From: Bacteroidaceae bacterium
Lineage (GTDB): Bacteria > Bacteroidota > Bacteroidia > Bacteroidales > Bacteroidaceae
DNA length: 8,975 nt
Assembly (NCBI GenBank): GCA_900765575.1
Contig: CAAFRW010000060.1
Span: 1-8,975, forward strand
Reading direction: 5' to 3'
Part shown: positions 1 through 6,180 of the stretch, piece by piece
Numbering within the stretch: the first letter of the stretch is position 1
How the letters are laid out: every line of letters starts with the position of its first letter
Translations under genes and position numbers: made by a program
The notes under the pieces: generated by a model
Database searches by the model: none
Seen by the model: the letters and a program-made list of their open reading frames with translations, nothing else
Told to the model about the DNA's origin: nothing

Positions 1-12
1 GTGATAGTCGTA

Positions 13-237
13 TTATACTATATCTATTTTTTTATTTTTTCCCGATACCTTTTGTTTAAATTCTTTTTCGAAGTACTTGCTAATCACAAATACAACTTTA
101 ATAAATCCAACCTTTACGGCATCGTATATAGAATAATCAAGTATGGTTTCTCCATTAGGACCAATTCCCTCCAAATACTTCAATCCTCCGTATTTATTGC
201 CCATGGTCGCTGCAAGAACTATTAATGTTGTAGTCAT
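13..237 (-). pseudogene. Truncated, decaying nucleotidyltransferase (NTP-transferase family) remnant
   Basis: The reading frame starts at an ATG preceded by AAGGAA and ends at TAA after 74 codons. I recognise the N-terminus of the Bacteroidota nucleotidyltransferases related to UTP-glucose-1-phosphate uridylyltransferases, which make NDP-sugars from sugar phosphates and are normally near 300 residues. Seen: a first beta strand (TLIVLAA), the nucleotide-binding loop, YGGLK, the segment GPNGETILDYSIYDA and the strand KVVFVI. The family loop usually reads AAGMGSRYGGLK; here it reads AATMGNKYGGLK, so a loop glycine and the catalytic arginine are both changed. The residues just before the stop are low-complexity and Lys/Ile-rich, and there is an A-run where frame could have been lost. 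The stop removes the rest of the Rossmann-like domain and the sugar-binding part. Only 12 bases lie beyond the stop, so I cannot see whether homology resumes. Inferred: a pseudogene, although a sequencing error at the A-run cannot be excluded. Confidence 0.62.
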
Positions 238-257
238 TTCCTTTTACCTTTTGGAAG

Positions 258-265
258 CAAATATA
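258..265 (-). promoter_or_regulatory. Bacteroidota -7 promoter box for the nucleotidyltransferase remnant
   Basis: On the minus strand this reads TATATTTG, an exact match to the Bacteroidota -7 consensus TAnnTTTG. It lies 20 bases before the ATG of the remnant gene and downstream of the rnf terminator, the expected place for an independent promoter. I see no good -33 TTTG at the right distance, so this call rests on the -7 box and its position. Confidence 0.4.
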
Positions 266-299
266 GCTAAATAGGACGAACCTGATGCATAAAAAGCAC

Positions 300-342
300 A
301 AAAAAAAGTTGTAATGAATATAAAAATTCATCACAACTTTTT
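300..342 (-). terminator. rnf terminator: Intrinsic terminator of the rnf operon
   Basis: The stem pairs 303-312 (AAAAAGTTGT) with 333-342 (ACAACTTTTT) and 314-319 (ATGAAT) with 326-331 (ATTCAT). There is one A/C mismatch and a six-base loop at 320-325. On the minus strand the stem is followed by a run of U residues (complement of 300-307). It lies about 20 bases beyond the rnfA stop, which fits the end of the rnf transcript. The upper arm also ends in T's on the plus strand, so it could work in both directions. Confidence 0.85.
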
Positions 343-361
343 CACAAAGAATATGATTAGT

Positions 362-967
362 TTATGCTTGTATTCCAAATAACAGAGCTAAACCTTTGTC
401 TACACCGGAGAATCCCATAAAAGCCATAGCCAACAAACCGGCTACAACCAAAGCAATAGACATACCTTGCATGCCTTTGGGAATTTTTACCATACTCAAT
501 TGCTCACGAATGCCGGCAAACACAATGAGAGCCAAAGCAAAACCAATTGCAGTAGAGAAAGCATAAACTACTCCGGTCAGTAAATCATAGTCCTTTTGAA
601 TAACCAAAATAGCCACACCTAGAATACAACAGTTGGTTGTAATCAATGGAAGGAATACACCAAGTGCCTGATATAAAGCCGGAGAGACTTTTTTCAAAAT
701 GATTTCAACCATCTGTACAAGTGCTGCTATGACCAAAATAAAAGCAATCGTTTGCAGATATTCAAGTCCAAAAGCATCCAATACAAACTTTTGAATCAAA
801 TAAGTTACAATGGTTGCAATGGTCAATACAAAAGCAACAGCTGCTCCCATACCCGTAGCTGTTTCCACCTTTTTAGAAACGCCCAAGAACGGACAAATGC
901 CAAGAAATTGTGACAATACGATATTGTTCACAAATATGGCAGTGATAAATATTAATATATATTCCAT
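362..967 (-). CDS. rnfA: Rnf complex subunit RnfA (ion-translocating membrane subunit)
   Basis: Integral membrane subunit of the ferredoxin:NAD+ oxidoreductase (Rnf/Rsx), paralogous to RnfE and homologous to NqrE. It is 201 residues, close to the 193 of E. coli RsxA. The sequence is nearly all hydrophobic, consistent with the six transmembrane helices known for the family. It contains LSQFLGICPFLG with Cys25 and LITTNCCILG with Cys113/Cys114. In Rnf and Nqr structures the equivalent half-helix cysteines of the A/E pair jointly hold an intramembrane iron-sulfur cluster that passes electrons across the membrane. The ATG has AAGAAG upstream and starts 20 bases after the rnfE stop. It is the last gene of the operon and is followed by a stem-loop terminator. 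Nothing suggests truncation. Confidence 0.96.
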   Translation of the reverse strand: MEYILIFITAIFVNNIVLSQFLGICPFLGVSKKVETATGMGAAVAFVLTIATIVTYLIQKFVLDAFGLEYLQTIAFILVIAALVQMVEIILKKVSPALYQALGVFLPLITTNCCILGVAILVIQKDYDLLTGVVYAFSTAIGFALALIVFAGIREQLSMVKIPKGMQGMSIALVVAGLLAMAFMGFSGVDKGLALLFGIQA

Positions 968-987
968 ATTACTTCTTCTTTAACGGG

Positions 988-1572
988 TTAAGCTTTATTT
1001 AATTTATTCACAATGGCTATCAGATAACCCAATGCAAGGAATGCACCCGGAGCTAACACAAAAATCAACATTCCATAATCTTCAGAATAGAGAGATATAT
1101 CGAATATCTTTCCTGTACCAAGCAACTCACGAACGGCTCCCAAAAGAGTCAGAGCTATAGTAAAGCCAAGTCCCATACCTAAACCATCGAAGAAGGAAGG
1201 AACCGGACCATTCTTCGCTGCAAAAGCTTCCGCACGTCCTAATAGAATACAGTTAACAACAATCAACGGAATGAATAATCCCAATGTTGCATACAAAGCC
1301 GGAACATAGGCTTGCATCACCATTTGAAGTAAGGTTACGAATGAAGCAATTACCACAATGAATGAAGGAATACGCACCATATCCGGAATCAAATTCTTAA
1401 TAGAAGAAATAACCACATTGGAACAGATAAGCACAAACATAGTGGCCAATCCCATACCCATACCGTTTATAGCAGAAGAGGTAGTTCCTAATGTAGGACA
1501 CATTCCTAAAAGGAGAACGAATGTAGGGTTTTCCTTTACAATACCGTTCATCATAATTTTAAAGTTATTCAT
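988..1572 (-). CDS. rnfE: Rnf complex subunit RnfE (ion-translocating membrane subunit)
   Basis: Membrane subunit of 194 residues, paralogous to RnfA and homologous to NqrD. Seen: the N-terminal NGIVKENPTFVLLLGMCPTLG with Cys25, and PLIVVNCILLGRAEAFA with Cys108, the two positions that contribute to the shared RnfA/RnfE intramembrane iron-sulfur centre in characterised complexes. The segment GRAEAFAAKNGPVPSFFDGLGMGLGFT is typical of RnfE rather than RnfA and separates the two paralogs. The start is supported by one of the few strong Shine-Dalgarno sites in the window, AAAGGAG (complement of 1579-1585), six bases before the ATG. The gene begins 15 bases after the rnfG stop. The length fits the family and nothing looks broken. 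Confidence 0.95.
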   Translation of the reverse strand: MNNFKIMMNGIVKENPTFVLLLGMCPTLGTTSSAINGMGMGLATMFVLICSNVVISSIKNLIPDMVRIPSFIVVIASFVTLLQMVMQAYVPALYATLGLFIPLIVVNCILLGRAEAFAAKNGPVPSFFDGLGMGLGFTIALTLLGAVRELLGTGKIFDISLYSEDYGMLIFVLAPGAFLALGYLIAIVNKLNKA

Positions 1573-1587
1573 AATTCGCTCCTTTCT

Positions 1588-2232
1588 TTAATTTTGTTCA
1601 ACATTAGCATCCGCTTTCGGACTAGCTCCACTTTGAGTATCCACTTGCTGACCATTTTGTGCAGCATAAGCAGCATAGGCATTATTTACAGCTCTCAAAA
1701 AAGCCCGTGACGTAATGGTTGAAGCCGTAATAGCATCTACCTGTCCACCGTCATTCTTTACAGCTAAAGCTTTTTCTCCCGGATTCAATCCGATAATATT
1801 GCTATTACTTCTTACATCCGTTCTAAACCAATCTGCCGCTTTAGAGCCCAATCCCGGAGTTTCCGAATGGCTTAATAAAGAGTAGTCTTTAATTTTACCC
1901 TCTTTATCAAATCCGACCAATACTCTTAATGCTCCACCGAAACCATTAGATGTGGATTCTACTGCAGCACCCAAAAATTCACCGCCTTTGGTTGCTTTGT
2001 ATACTGTATATGAAACACCATCCACATCAATTGTTTCAGGAGCTTCCGCCGGATTATTATCGTATCCTTCCGGCATTACCACAGCAATTGCATCACTCAA
2101 CGCTTTTGCATTGGCCTGCGCAATAGGTTCTGTGGTGATATCGTTTACAAAACCGAGCAAAACACCCGCAATCACAGTTACCGCAGTCAACACGATAACC
2201 ATATTCTTAAATGAAGATTCTAACTTTTTCAT
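1588..2232 (-). CDS. rnfG: Rnf complex subunit RnfG (covalent-FMN subunit)
   Basis: Subunit with one N-terminal transmembrane helix (about residues 10-29) and an extracytoplasmic FMN-binding domain, homologous to NqrC; 214 residues. Seen: ETPGLGSK near 124-131, a hallmark of FMN-binding (FMN_bind) domains, and VDAITASTITS at 165-175. In this family a threonine in S/T-G-A-T becomes linked to FMN through a phosphoester made by the ApbE flavin transferase. Here the motif reads TAST, so Thr172 is the predicted site. The C-terminal 25 residues are polar and Gln/Asp/Ala-rich, probably disordered. The ATG overlaps the rnfD stop (ATGA) and has GGAGGT nine bases upstream inside rnfD, which suggests translational coupling. 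No apbE gene lies in the window. Confidence 0.94.
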   Translation of the reverse strand: MKKLESSFKNMVIVLTAVTVIAGVLLGFVNDITTEPIAQANAKALSDAIAVVMPEGYDNNPAEAPETIDVDGVSYTVYKATKGGEFLGAAVESTSNGFGGALRVLVGFDKEGKIKDYSLLSHSETPGLGSKAADWFRTDVRSNSNIIGLNPGEKALAVKNDGGQVDAITASTITSRAFLRAVNNAYAAYAAQNGQQVDTQSGASPKADANVEQN

Positions 2233-3218
2233 TTCTTTACTACCTCCCCAAATCTTTTCGGTTTACAATAGTTATTGATTAACGGCGTAAATGCATTCAT
2301 AATGAAGATGGCAAAAGACATACCTTCCGGGTAAGCTCCGAACAAACGGATAACCACCGTAAGGAAACCAATAGCTACACCATAAATAAGCATTCCTTTA
2401 TGGGTCATCGGTGAGGTAACATAATCGGTTGCCATAAAGATGGCTCCTAACATCAAACCTCCACTCAATAGATGATATACAGGACCTGCATACATTTCAG
2501 GATTCACCCAATGCATCAATCCCGAGAACACAAACACGGTAGCAATAATGGATACCGGAATATGCCAGGTAATGATTTTTTTCCACAACATATAAAGTAA
2601 TCCAAGAATTAATGCCGCAGCACTCACTTCACCAATACATCCTCCGTTTGCTCCAATGAACAAATCGAAAGAGGAAGGTAACTGACTCAATGCCGAAGCA
2701 TTACCATGAATAGCTTGTTTCATCAACGCCAACGGAGTAGCCGCTGTTTCAGCATCTACATAACTAGCCCATTGTCCAATTTTAGGCCAGCTCGTCATCT
2801 GAACCGGGAATGAGATTAAAAGAAAGATACGACCTACCAATGCAGGGTTGAATGGATTACATCCCAATCCTCCAAATGTCATCTTTCCAATGCCAATAGC
2901 TACCAACGCACCTATAATAATAATCCATAACGGAAGATTAGAAGGCAAGTTAAAAGCAAGCAACACACCGGTAATGATGGCAGAGCCGTCACAAATAGTT
3001 GTTTTTTCTCTTTTTAAAATGAACTTCGTGATAGCCCATTCAAAAAACACACAAGCTGCAACAGAGGTCAACGTTACAACTGCAGCACCCAGACCGAAAT
3101 AGATAAGTGAAACAATAAGAGCAGGAATCAGGGCAATCAACACGCCGTACATATTCTTCTGCACACTGTCACCGCTATGAACGTGCGGGGATAATGATAT
3201 GATTAATTTATTAGCCAT
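2229..3218 (-). CDS. rnfD: Rnf complex subunit RnfD (membrane covalent-FMN subunit)
   Basis: Polytopic membrane subunit homologous to NqrB, 329 residues (E. coli RsxD is about 350). Seen: the N-terminal signature SPHVHSGDS at 10-18, many hydrophobic helices, TFGGLGCNPFNPALVGR at 114-130, and YVDAETAATPLALMK near 153-167. The last corresponds to the covalent flavinylation site, usually SGATPL. Here it reads TAAT, with Thr161 as the predicted FMN-linked residue. FMN on RnfD and RnfG forms part of the electron path across the membrane that drives cation export. The gene begins 12 bases after the rnfC stop with only a weak A-rich ribosome-binding region, and it overlaps rnfG by 4 bases. Family assignment is firm; whether the complex pumps Na+ or H+ cannot be read here. 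Confidence 0.95.
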   Translation of the reverse strand: MANKLIISLSPHVHSGDSVQKNMYGVLIALIPALIVSLIYFGLGAAVVTLTSVAACVFFEWAITKFILKREKTTICDGSAIITGVLLAFNLPSNLPLWIIIIGALVAIGIGKMTFGGLGCNPFNPALVGRIFLLISFPVQMTSWPKIGQWASYVDAETAATPLALMKQAIHGNASALSQLPSSFDLFIGANGGCIGEVSAAALILGLLYMLWKKIITWHIPVSIIATVFVFSGLMHWVNPEMYAGPVYHLLSGGLMLGAIFMATDYVTSPMTHKGMLIYGVAIGFLTVVIRLFGAYPEGMSFAIFIMNAFTPLINNYCKPKRFGEVVKK

Positions 3219-3230
3219 AATTTTGTCGAA

Positions 3231-4568
3231 TTATTTTTTAGCGTTACGTGCACGGATGATTCCACCAACAGTTCCTTTACCTAAACGGATATAATCCAAC
3301 ATCGGACGATGTGAAGGACAAGTAAACTGACATGAGCCACATTCGATACATGACATGATATCTTCTTTTTCTACTCTCTCCCATTCTTTATAAGAAGAAA
3401 GGGTTGCCAACAAGAATGGTTCCAGTCCCATAGGACATACACCTACGCACTTTGCACAACGGATACAAGGTTGAGCTTCCGCACGGGACGCTTCTTTATC
3501 ATTCATTAGCAATACGCCCGAACTACCTTTACAAATAGGCACTTCCGTATTGGATAATGCTTTACCCATCATCGGACCACCACCAATTACCTTACCGGTA
3601 TCCTCAGGCATTCCGCCGGCCATTTCAATTAATTGACTCATTGGAGTTCCCATACGGGTCAAGAAGTTGGATGGATTCTTTACAGACTTTCCGGTTACAG
3701 TTACGATACGTTCAAACAAAGGCTTATTTTTTTGAACAGCTTCATATACCGCATAGGCTGTACCCACATTCTGCACTACAGCACCTACATTGATAGGTAT
3801 AGCAGGGGGCGCAGGTACTTGACGACGAATTACAGCATCAATCAATTGTTTTTCACCACCTTGTGGATATTTAACTTTCAACGGAACGATTTCAATACCT
3901 TGGTAAGCTGTTGCCTTCTCTTGCATCAACTTGATAGCATCCGGCTTATTGTTTTCTATACCGATGTATGCTTTGGTAACCTTTGCCGCTTTCATCAACA
4001 AGGAAACACCGACCAAAATCTGGTCCGGTTTCTCAAGCATCAACCGATGGTCGGCCGTTAAGTAAGGTTCACACTCTACGGCATTAATAATGACGCATTC
4101 AGCTTTGCATCCCGGAGGAGGACAAAGTTTCACATGAGTAGGGAAACAAGCTCCACCCATACCTACTACACCAGCCTCTTTTATTTTTGCAACAATTTCT
4201 TCGGGAGTAAACGAACAGTCTTTCACCAGCTCAGTGCTGCGGTCTATTGTTTCTTCCCATTCGTCGCCTTCCACATCTATAAAAATAGCAGGTTTGCGGT
4301 AACCGCTGGCATCTATTACCGTATCAACTTTATTGACCTTACCTGATACGGAAGAGAAAATCGGCGCCGATACAAAACCTCCGGCTTCGGCAATCTTGGT
4401 ACCCACCTTTACTACATCGCCTTTTTTCACGATAGCAGTAGCTGGAGCACCAATATGCTGTGACAAGGGAAACACAGCCTGTTTTGGAAGAGCAAGTGTT
4501 TCAATGGCCTTGCCGGCGGACAATTTATTTTCAGATGGATGTACACCACCAATTCTAAATGTCTTCAC
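3231..4568 (-). CDS. rnfC: Rnf complex subunit RnfC (NADH/FMN and 4Fe-4S subunit)
   Basis: Peripheral cytoplasmic subunit that binds NAD(H) and FMN; homologous in its core to NqrF-interacting NqrA and to the NuoF fold. Domains in order: the N-terminal GGVHPSENK (7-15), a barrel-sandwich segment (about 30-100), the Rossmann-like nucleotide/FMN region with GVVGMGGACFP (133-143) and VECEPYLTADHR (164-175), a SLBB segment (about 260-350), and two CX2CX2CX3C clusters at Cys368/371/374/378 and Cys407/410/413/417. It is 445 residues and stops soon after the second cluster, unlike E. coli RsxC with its long Ala/Lys/Glu repeat tail. The start codon is GTG: an in-frame TAA lies seven codons upstream and no ATG intervenes, so GTG is the best choice, although the Shine-Dalgarno is weak (AAAAGAT). 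Cys149, Cys154 and Cys158 form an unusual cluster near the nucleotide site. Confidence 0.95.
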   Translation of the reverse strand: MKTFRIGGVHPSENKLSAGKAIETLALPKQAVFPLSQHIGAPATAIVKKGDVVKVGTKIAEAGGFVSAPIFSSVSGKVNKVDTVIDASGYRKPAIFIDVEGDEWEETIDRSTELVKDCSFTPEEIVAKIKEAGVVGMGGACFPTHVKLCPPPGCKAECVIINAVECEPYLTADHRLMLEKPDQILVGVSLLMKAAKVTKAYIGIENNKPDAIKLMQEKATAYQGIEIVPLKVKYPQGGEKQLIDAVIRRQVPAPPAIPINVGAVVQNVGTAYAVYEAVQKNKPLFERIVTVTGKSVKNPSNFLTRMGTPMSQLIEMAGGMPEDTGKVIGGGPMMGKALSNTEVPICKGSSGVLLMNDKEASRAEAQPCIRCAKCVGVCPMGLEPFLLATLSSYKEWERVEKEDIMSCIECGSCQFTCPSHRPMLDYIRLGKGTVGGIIRARNAKK

Positions 4569-4602
4569 TTTGTTATCTTTTAATTTTTAATATTCAAGTT
4601 AA

Positions 4603-5718
4603 TTAAGCTTCTGCCTTTGGTGTCTCATTTTGAGAGACTTCCACTTTAGGCTCTTCCACTTCCGGAGTTTCCACTTTCGGAGTTTCCACTTTCGCTACTT
4701 CCGGTTTAACCACGTCAGCTTTTGGAGCTGCAGGTTTAGAAGTTTCCGTTTTCGGAGCATCTACCGTAGGAGCTACCGTCTTCGGAGTTTCCACTTTTGT
4801 AGCTTCCGGTTTTACTACATCGGCCTTAGGAGTTGCTGGTTTTGCAGCTTCAGGCTTAGTAGTAGCTCCGGCGTTTGGAGCAGCTTCCGCTTTCGGTTTT
4901 CTCGGAGGGAAGTTTTTAGCAATGATGGTGCCCTGCGGACATTCCGGTTCGCACTTACGACACGATTTACATTTTGTCGGGTCAATATAAGCTAAATTAT
5001 TTTCTAAGGTAATAGCCTCGAACGGACAAACTTTCACGCACTTACCACAACCTATACATGCTACCTCACAAGCCTTACGAGCAATAGCACCCTTATCTTT
5101 ATTCACACAAGAAACATAGATGCGACGGTTGTTCTTACCTTTCGGACGGATTTCAATAATGTTACGGGGACAAGCTTTACTACAAGCACCGCAAGCCGTA
5201 CATTTTTCGTCATCCACTTCGGGAAGCCCTGTTTCCGGATTCATGCGAATGGCATCAAATTGGCAAGCAGTCACACAGTCACCACATCCCAAACAACCAA
5301 ACGAACAGCCCGTTTCACCACCATAGGTAGCGTGAGCTATCATACACGAAACAGCTCCGTCATACTTTGTAGTATGAGGACGATGTTCACAACTTCCGTT
5401 ACAGCGTACTACTGTAACCATCGGTTCTTCCGTACCAGCTTCCAATCCCAAAATAGTAGCCACTTCCGCCATTACAGCCTGGCCACCAACCGGACAAAGT
5501 TTTCCTTCTAATGAACCGGCCTTTACACAAGCGTCAGCAAAACCGGCACATCCAGGATAACCACATCCTCCACAATTGGCCTGGGGCAACACTGCTGCTA
5601 CCTGGGCAATTCGCGGATCTTCATACACAGCGAATTTCTTAGAAGCCACAAACAAAATCACCGCAGAGATTAAGCCGATGGCACCTAATGAAATTACAGC
5701 TATCAGAATCAAATTCAT
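4603..5718 (-). CDS. rnfB: Rnf complex subunit RnfB (ferredoxin-type) with long repetitive C-terminal tail
   Basis: Electron-entry subunit that receives electrons from reduced ferredoxin. Order: one transmembrane anchor (about 3-25); an Fe-S domain with CGGCGYPGC plus a distal cysteine (Cys49, 52, 57, 75); a linker with Cys106, 110, 125 and 138; then four CX2CX2CX3C motifs starting at Cys142, Cys173, Cys221 and Cys250, enough for four 4Fe-4S clusters in two ferredoxin domains. From about residue 274 to the end (371) the protein is a charged, Pro/Lys/Glu/Val/Ala-rich repeat with no cysteines. E. coli RsxB is about 190 residues, so this one is longer both by a second ferredoxin domain, as in other anaerobes, and by the tail. 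The start is ATG, 3 bases after the upstream gene's stop. The tail is in the same frame with normal codons, so I see no frameshift. Confidence 0.95.
   Translation of the reverse strand: MNLILIAVISLGAIGLISAVILFVASKKFAVYEDPRIAQVAAVLPQANCGGCGYPGCAGFADACVKAGSLEGKLCPVGGQAVMAEVATILGLEAGTEEPMVTVVRCNGSCEHRPHTTKYDGAVSCMIAHATYGGETGCSFGCLGCGDCVTACQFDAIRMNPETGLPEVDDEKCTACGACSKACPRNIIEIRPKGKNNRRIYVSCVNKDKGAIARKACEVACIGCGKCVKVCPFEAITLENNLAYIDPTKCKSCRKCEPECPQGTIIAKNFPPRKPKAEAAPNAGATTKPEAAKPATPKADVVKPEATKVETPKTVAPTVDAPKTETSKPAAPKADVVKPEVAKVETPKVETPEVEEPKVEVSQNETPKAEA
4606..4899 (-). repeat. Repetitive Pro/Lys/Glu/Val-rich coding region (RnfB tail)
   Basis: This encodes residues 274-371 of RnfB. An 18-residue unit built on PKADVVKPE followed by KVETPK occurs twice, at residues 296-313 (4780-4833) and 331-348 (4675-4728), a 105-base period. 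The protein copies differ at only three positions, while the DNA differs at several synonymous sites, so the duplication is not recent. Shorter VETPK-like units (VETPK, VETPE, VEEPK, NETPK) follow towards the C-terminus. Confidence 0.9.
4664..4693 (-). repeat. Perfect 15-bp tandem repeat encoding KVETP
   Basis: The plus-strand unit GGAGTTTCCACTTTC occurs twice back to back (4664-4678 and 4679-4693). A third copy with one difference lies at 4784-4798. The unit is a multiple of three, so slippage would add or remove five residues of the RnfB tail without breaking the frame. Confidence 0.9.
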
Positions 5719-5721
5719 AAG

Positions 5722-6147
5722 TTAGTTATTTATTGTTTTTAATGTAAATAAAAAATTCTTTTTTAATTTGTCCTTACACAAATAGAGCACTATATAATAA
5801 GGTGTAATAGATAATAATGCAATGATGCCCGAAAGTATTTCATTACCTCCCGTACACGAATAAGCTATAAACAAAGCTATAATTAAAATGAGAAAAGGTA
5901 CACCGAAAGCTAACACTACCGCACGCATACCCATAGAAGTGGTGCCGTATATCATTACTTCATCTCCAGTTTTGAGACCGGAAGTATCTGTATCATAGAT
6001 ATCTATCAGTTTTTCTTTACTTTCAGAAGAGCGACAGTATGCTTTTGCGGTACACGAGGAGCACGCAGACGTTTGCACAATACGGACTTGTACATGAGTT
6101 CCGTCGATATGTTCTACAGTACCTAGATGTTTTATAGTATCAGTCAT
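5722..6147 (-). CDS. rseC: RseC/MucC family protein (SoxR-reducing-system type), first gene of the rnf operon
   Basis: A 141-residue membrane protein of the RseC_MucC family. Seen: an N-terminal domain with the cysteine motif CSSCTAKAYC (Cys29, Cys32, Cys38), the polar GDEVMIYG segment (61-68), two transmembrane helices (about 75-97 and 102-124), and a short basic end (KDKLKKN). E. coli RseC is about 159 residues; it lies in the rpoE-rseABC operon and works with the Rsx (Rnf) complex in reducing the SoxR iron-sulfur cluster. Here no rpoE or rseA is present. The gene sits directly in front of rnfB, with only 3 bases between its TAA and the rnfB ATG, which argues for a role tied to Rnf assembly or redox maturation. 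That role is inferred. The start ATG follows a TAnnTTTG promoter box by about 30 bases. Confidence 0.88.
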   Translation of the reverse strand: MTDTIKHLGTVEHIDGTHVQVRIVQTSACSSCTAKAYCRSSESKEKLIDIYDTDTSGLKTGDEVMIYGTTSMGMRAVVLAFGVPFLILIIALFIAYSCTGGNEILSGIIALLSITPYYIVLYLCKDKLKKNFLFTLKTINN

Positions 6148-6162
6148 TTTTGTAAACTACAC

Positions 6163-6180
6163 ATTGCAATTTGCGTGCAA
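6163..6180. promoter_or_regulatory. Adjacent palindromes at the predicted rnf transcription start
   Basis: Two short palindromic elements abut: ATTGCAAT (6163-6170, perfect) and TTGCGTGCAA (6171-6180, four-base arms). They lie just downstream of and overlapping the rnf -7 box, where a repressor site would act. Both contain TTGC/GCAA half-sites. This is an observation only; I do not recognise a known operator. Confidence 0.3.

Noticed and set aside
1..225. 74-codon plus-strand frame starting with GTG at the window edge
   Set aside because: It overlaps the nucleotidyltransferase remnant in antisense. The minus-strand frame has clear family motifs and this one has none.
3633..4061. 142-codon open frame on the plus strand
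   Set aside because: It lies entirely inside rnfC in antisense, has no promoter or ribosome site, and its translation has no recognisable domain.
4606..4899. Regularly spaced repeats that might suggest a CRISPR array
   Set aside because: The repeats are in frame, code for VETPK-type units, vary in length and are not separated by unique spacers of constant size.
4900..4905. Frameshift joining RnfB to an unrelated tail
   Set aside because: The frame runs unbroken from the last ferredoxin cluster through KNFPPRKPKAEA, with similar base composition and codon use, so a natural extension is the simpler reading.
4630..4995. Arg/Phe/Ser-rich 121-codon open frame on the plus strand
   Set aside because: It is the antisense shadow of the repetitive RnfB tail. 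Its composition follows directly from the Pro/Glu/Lys/Val repeats on the other strand and it resembles no protein.
362..5718. Na+-NQR (nqr) operon instead of Rnf
   Set aside because: The D/G/E/A subunits are homologous to NqrB/C/D/E, but the presence of a multi-cluster RnfB and a 4Fe-4S RnfC, and the absence of NqrA and NqrF, settle it as Rnf.
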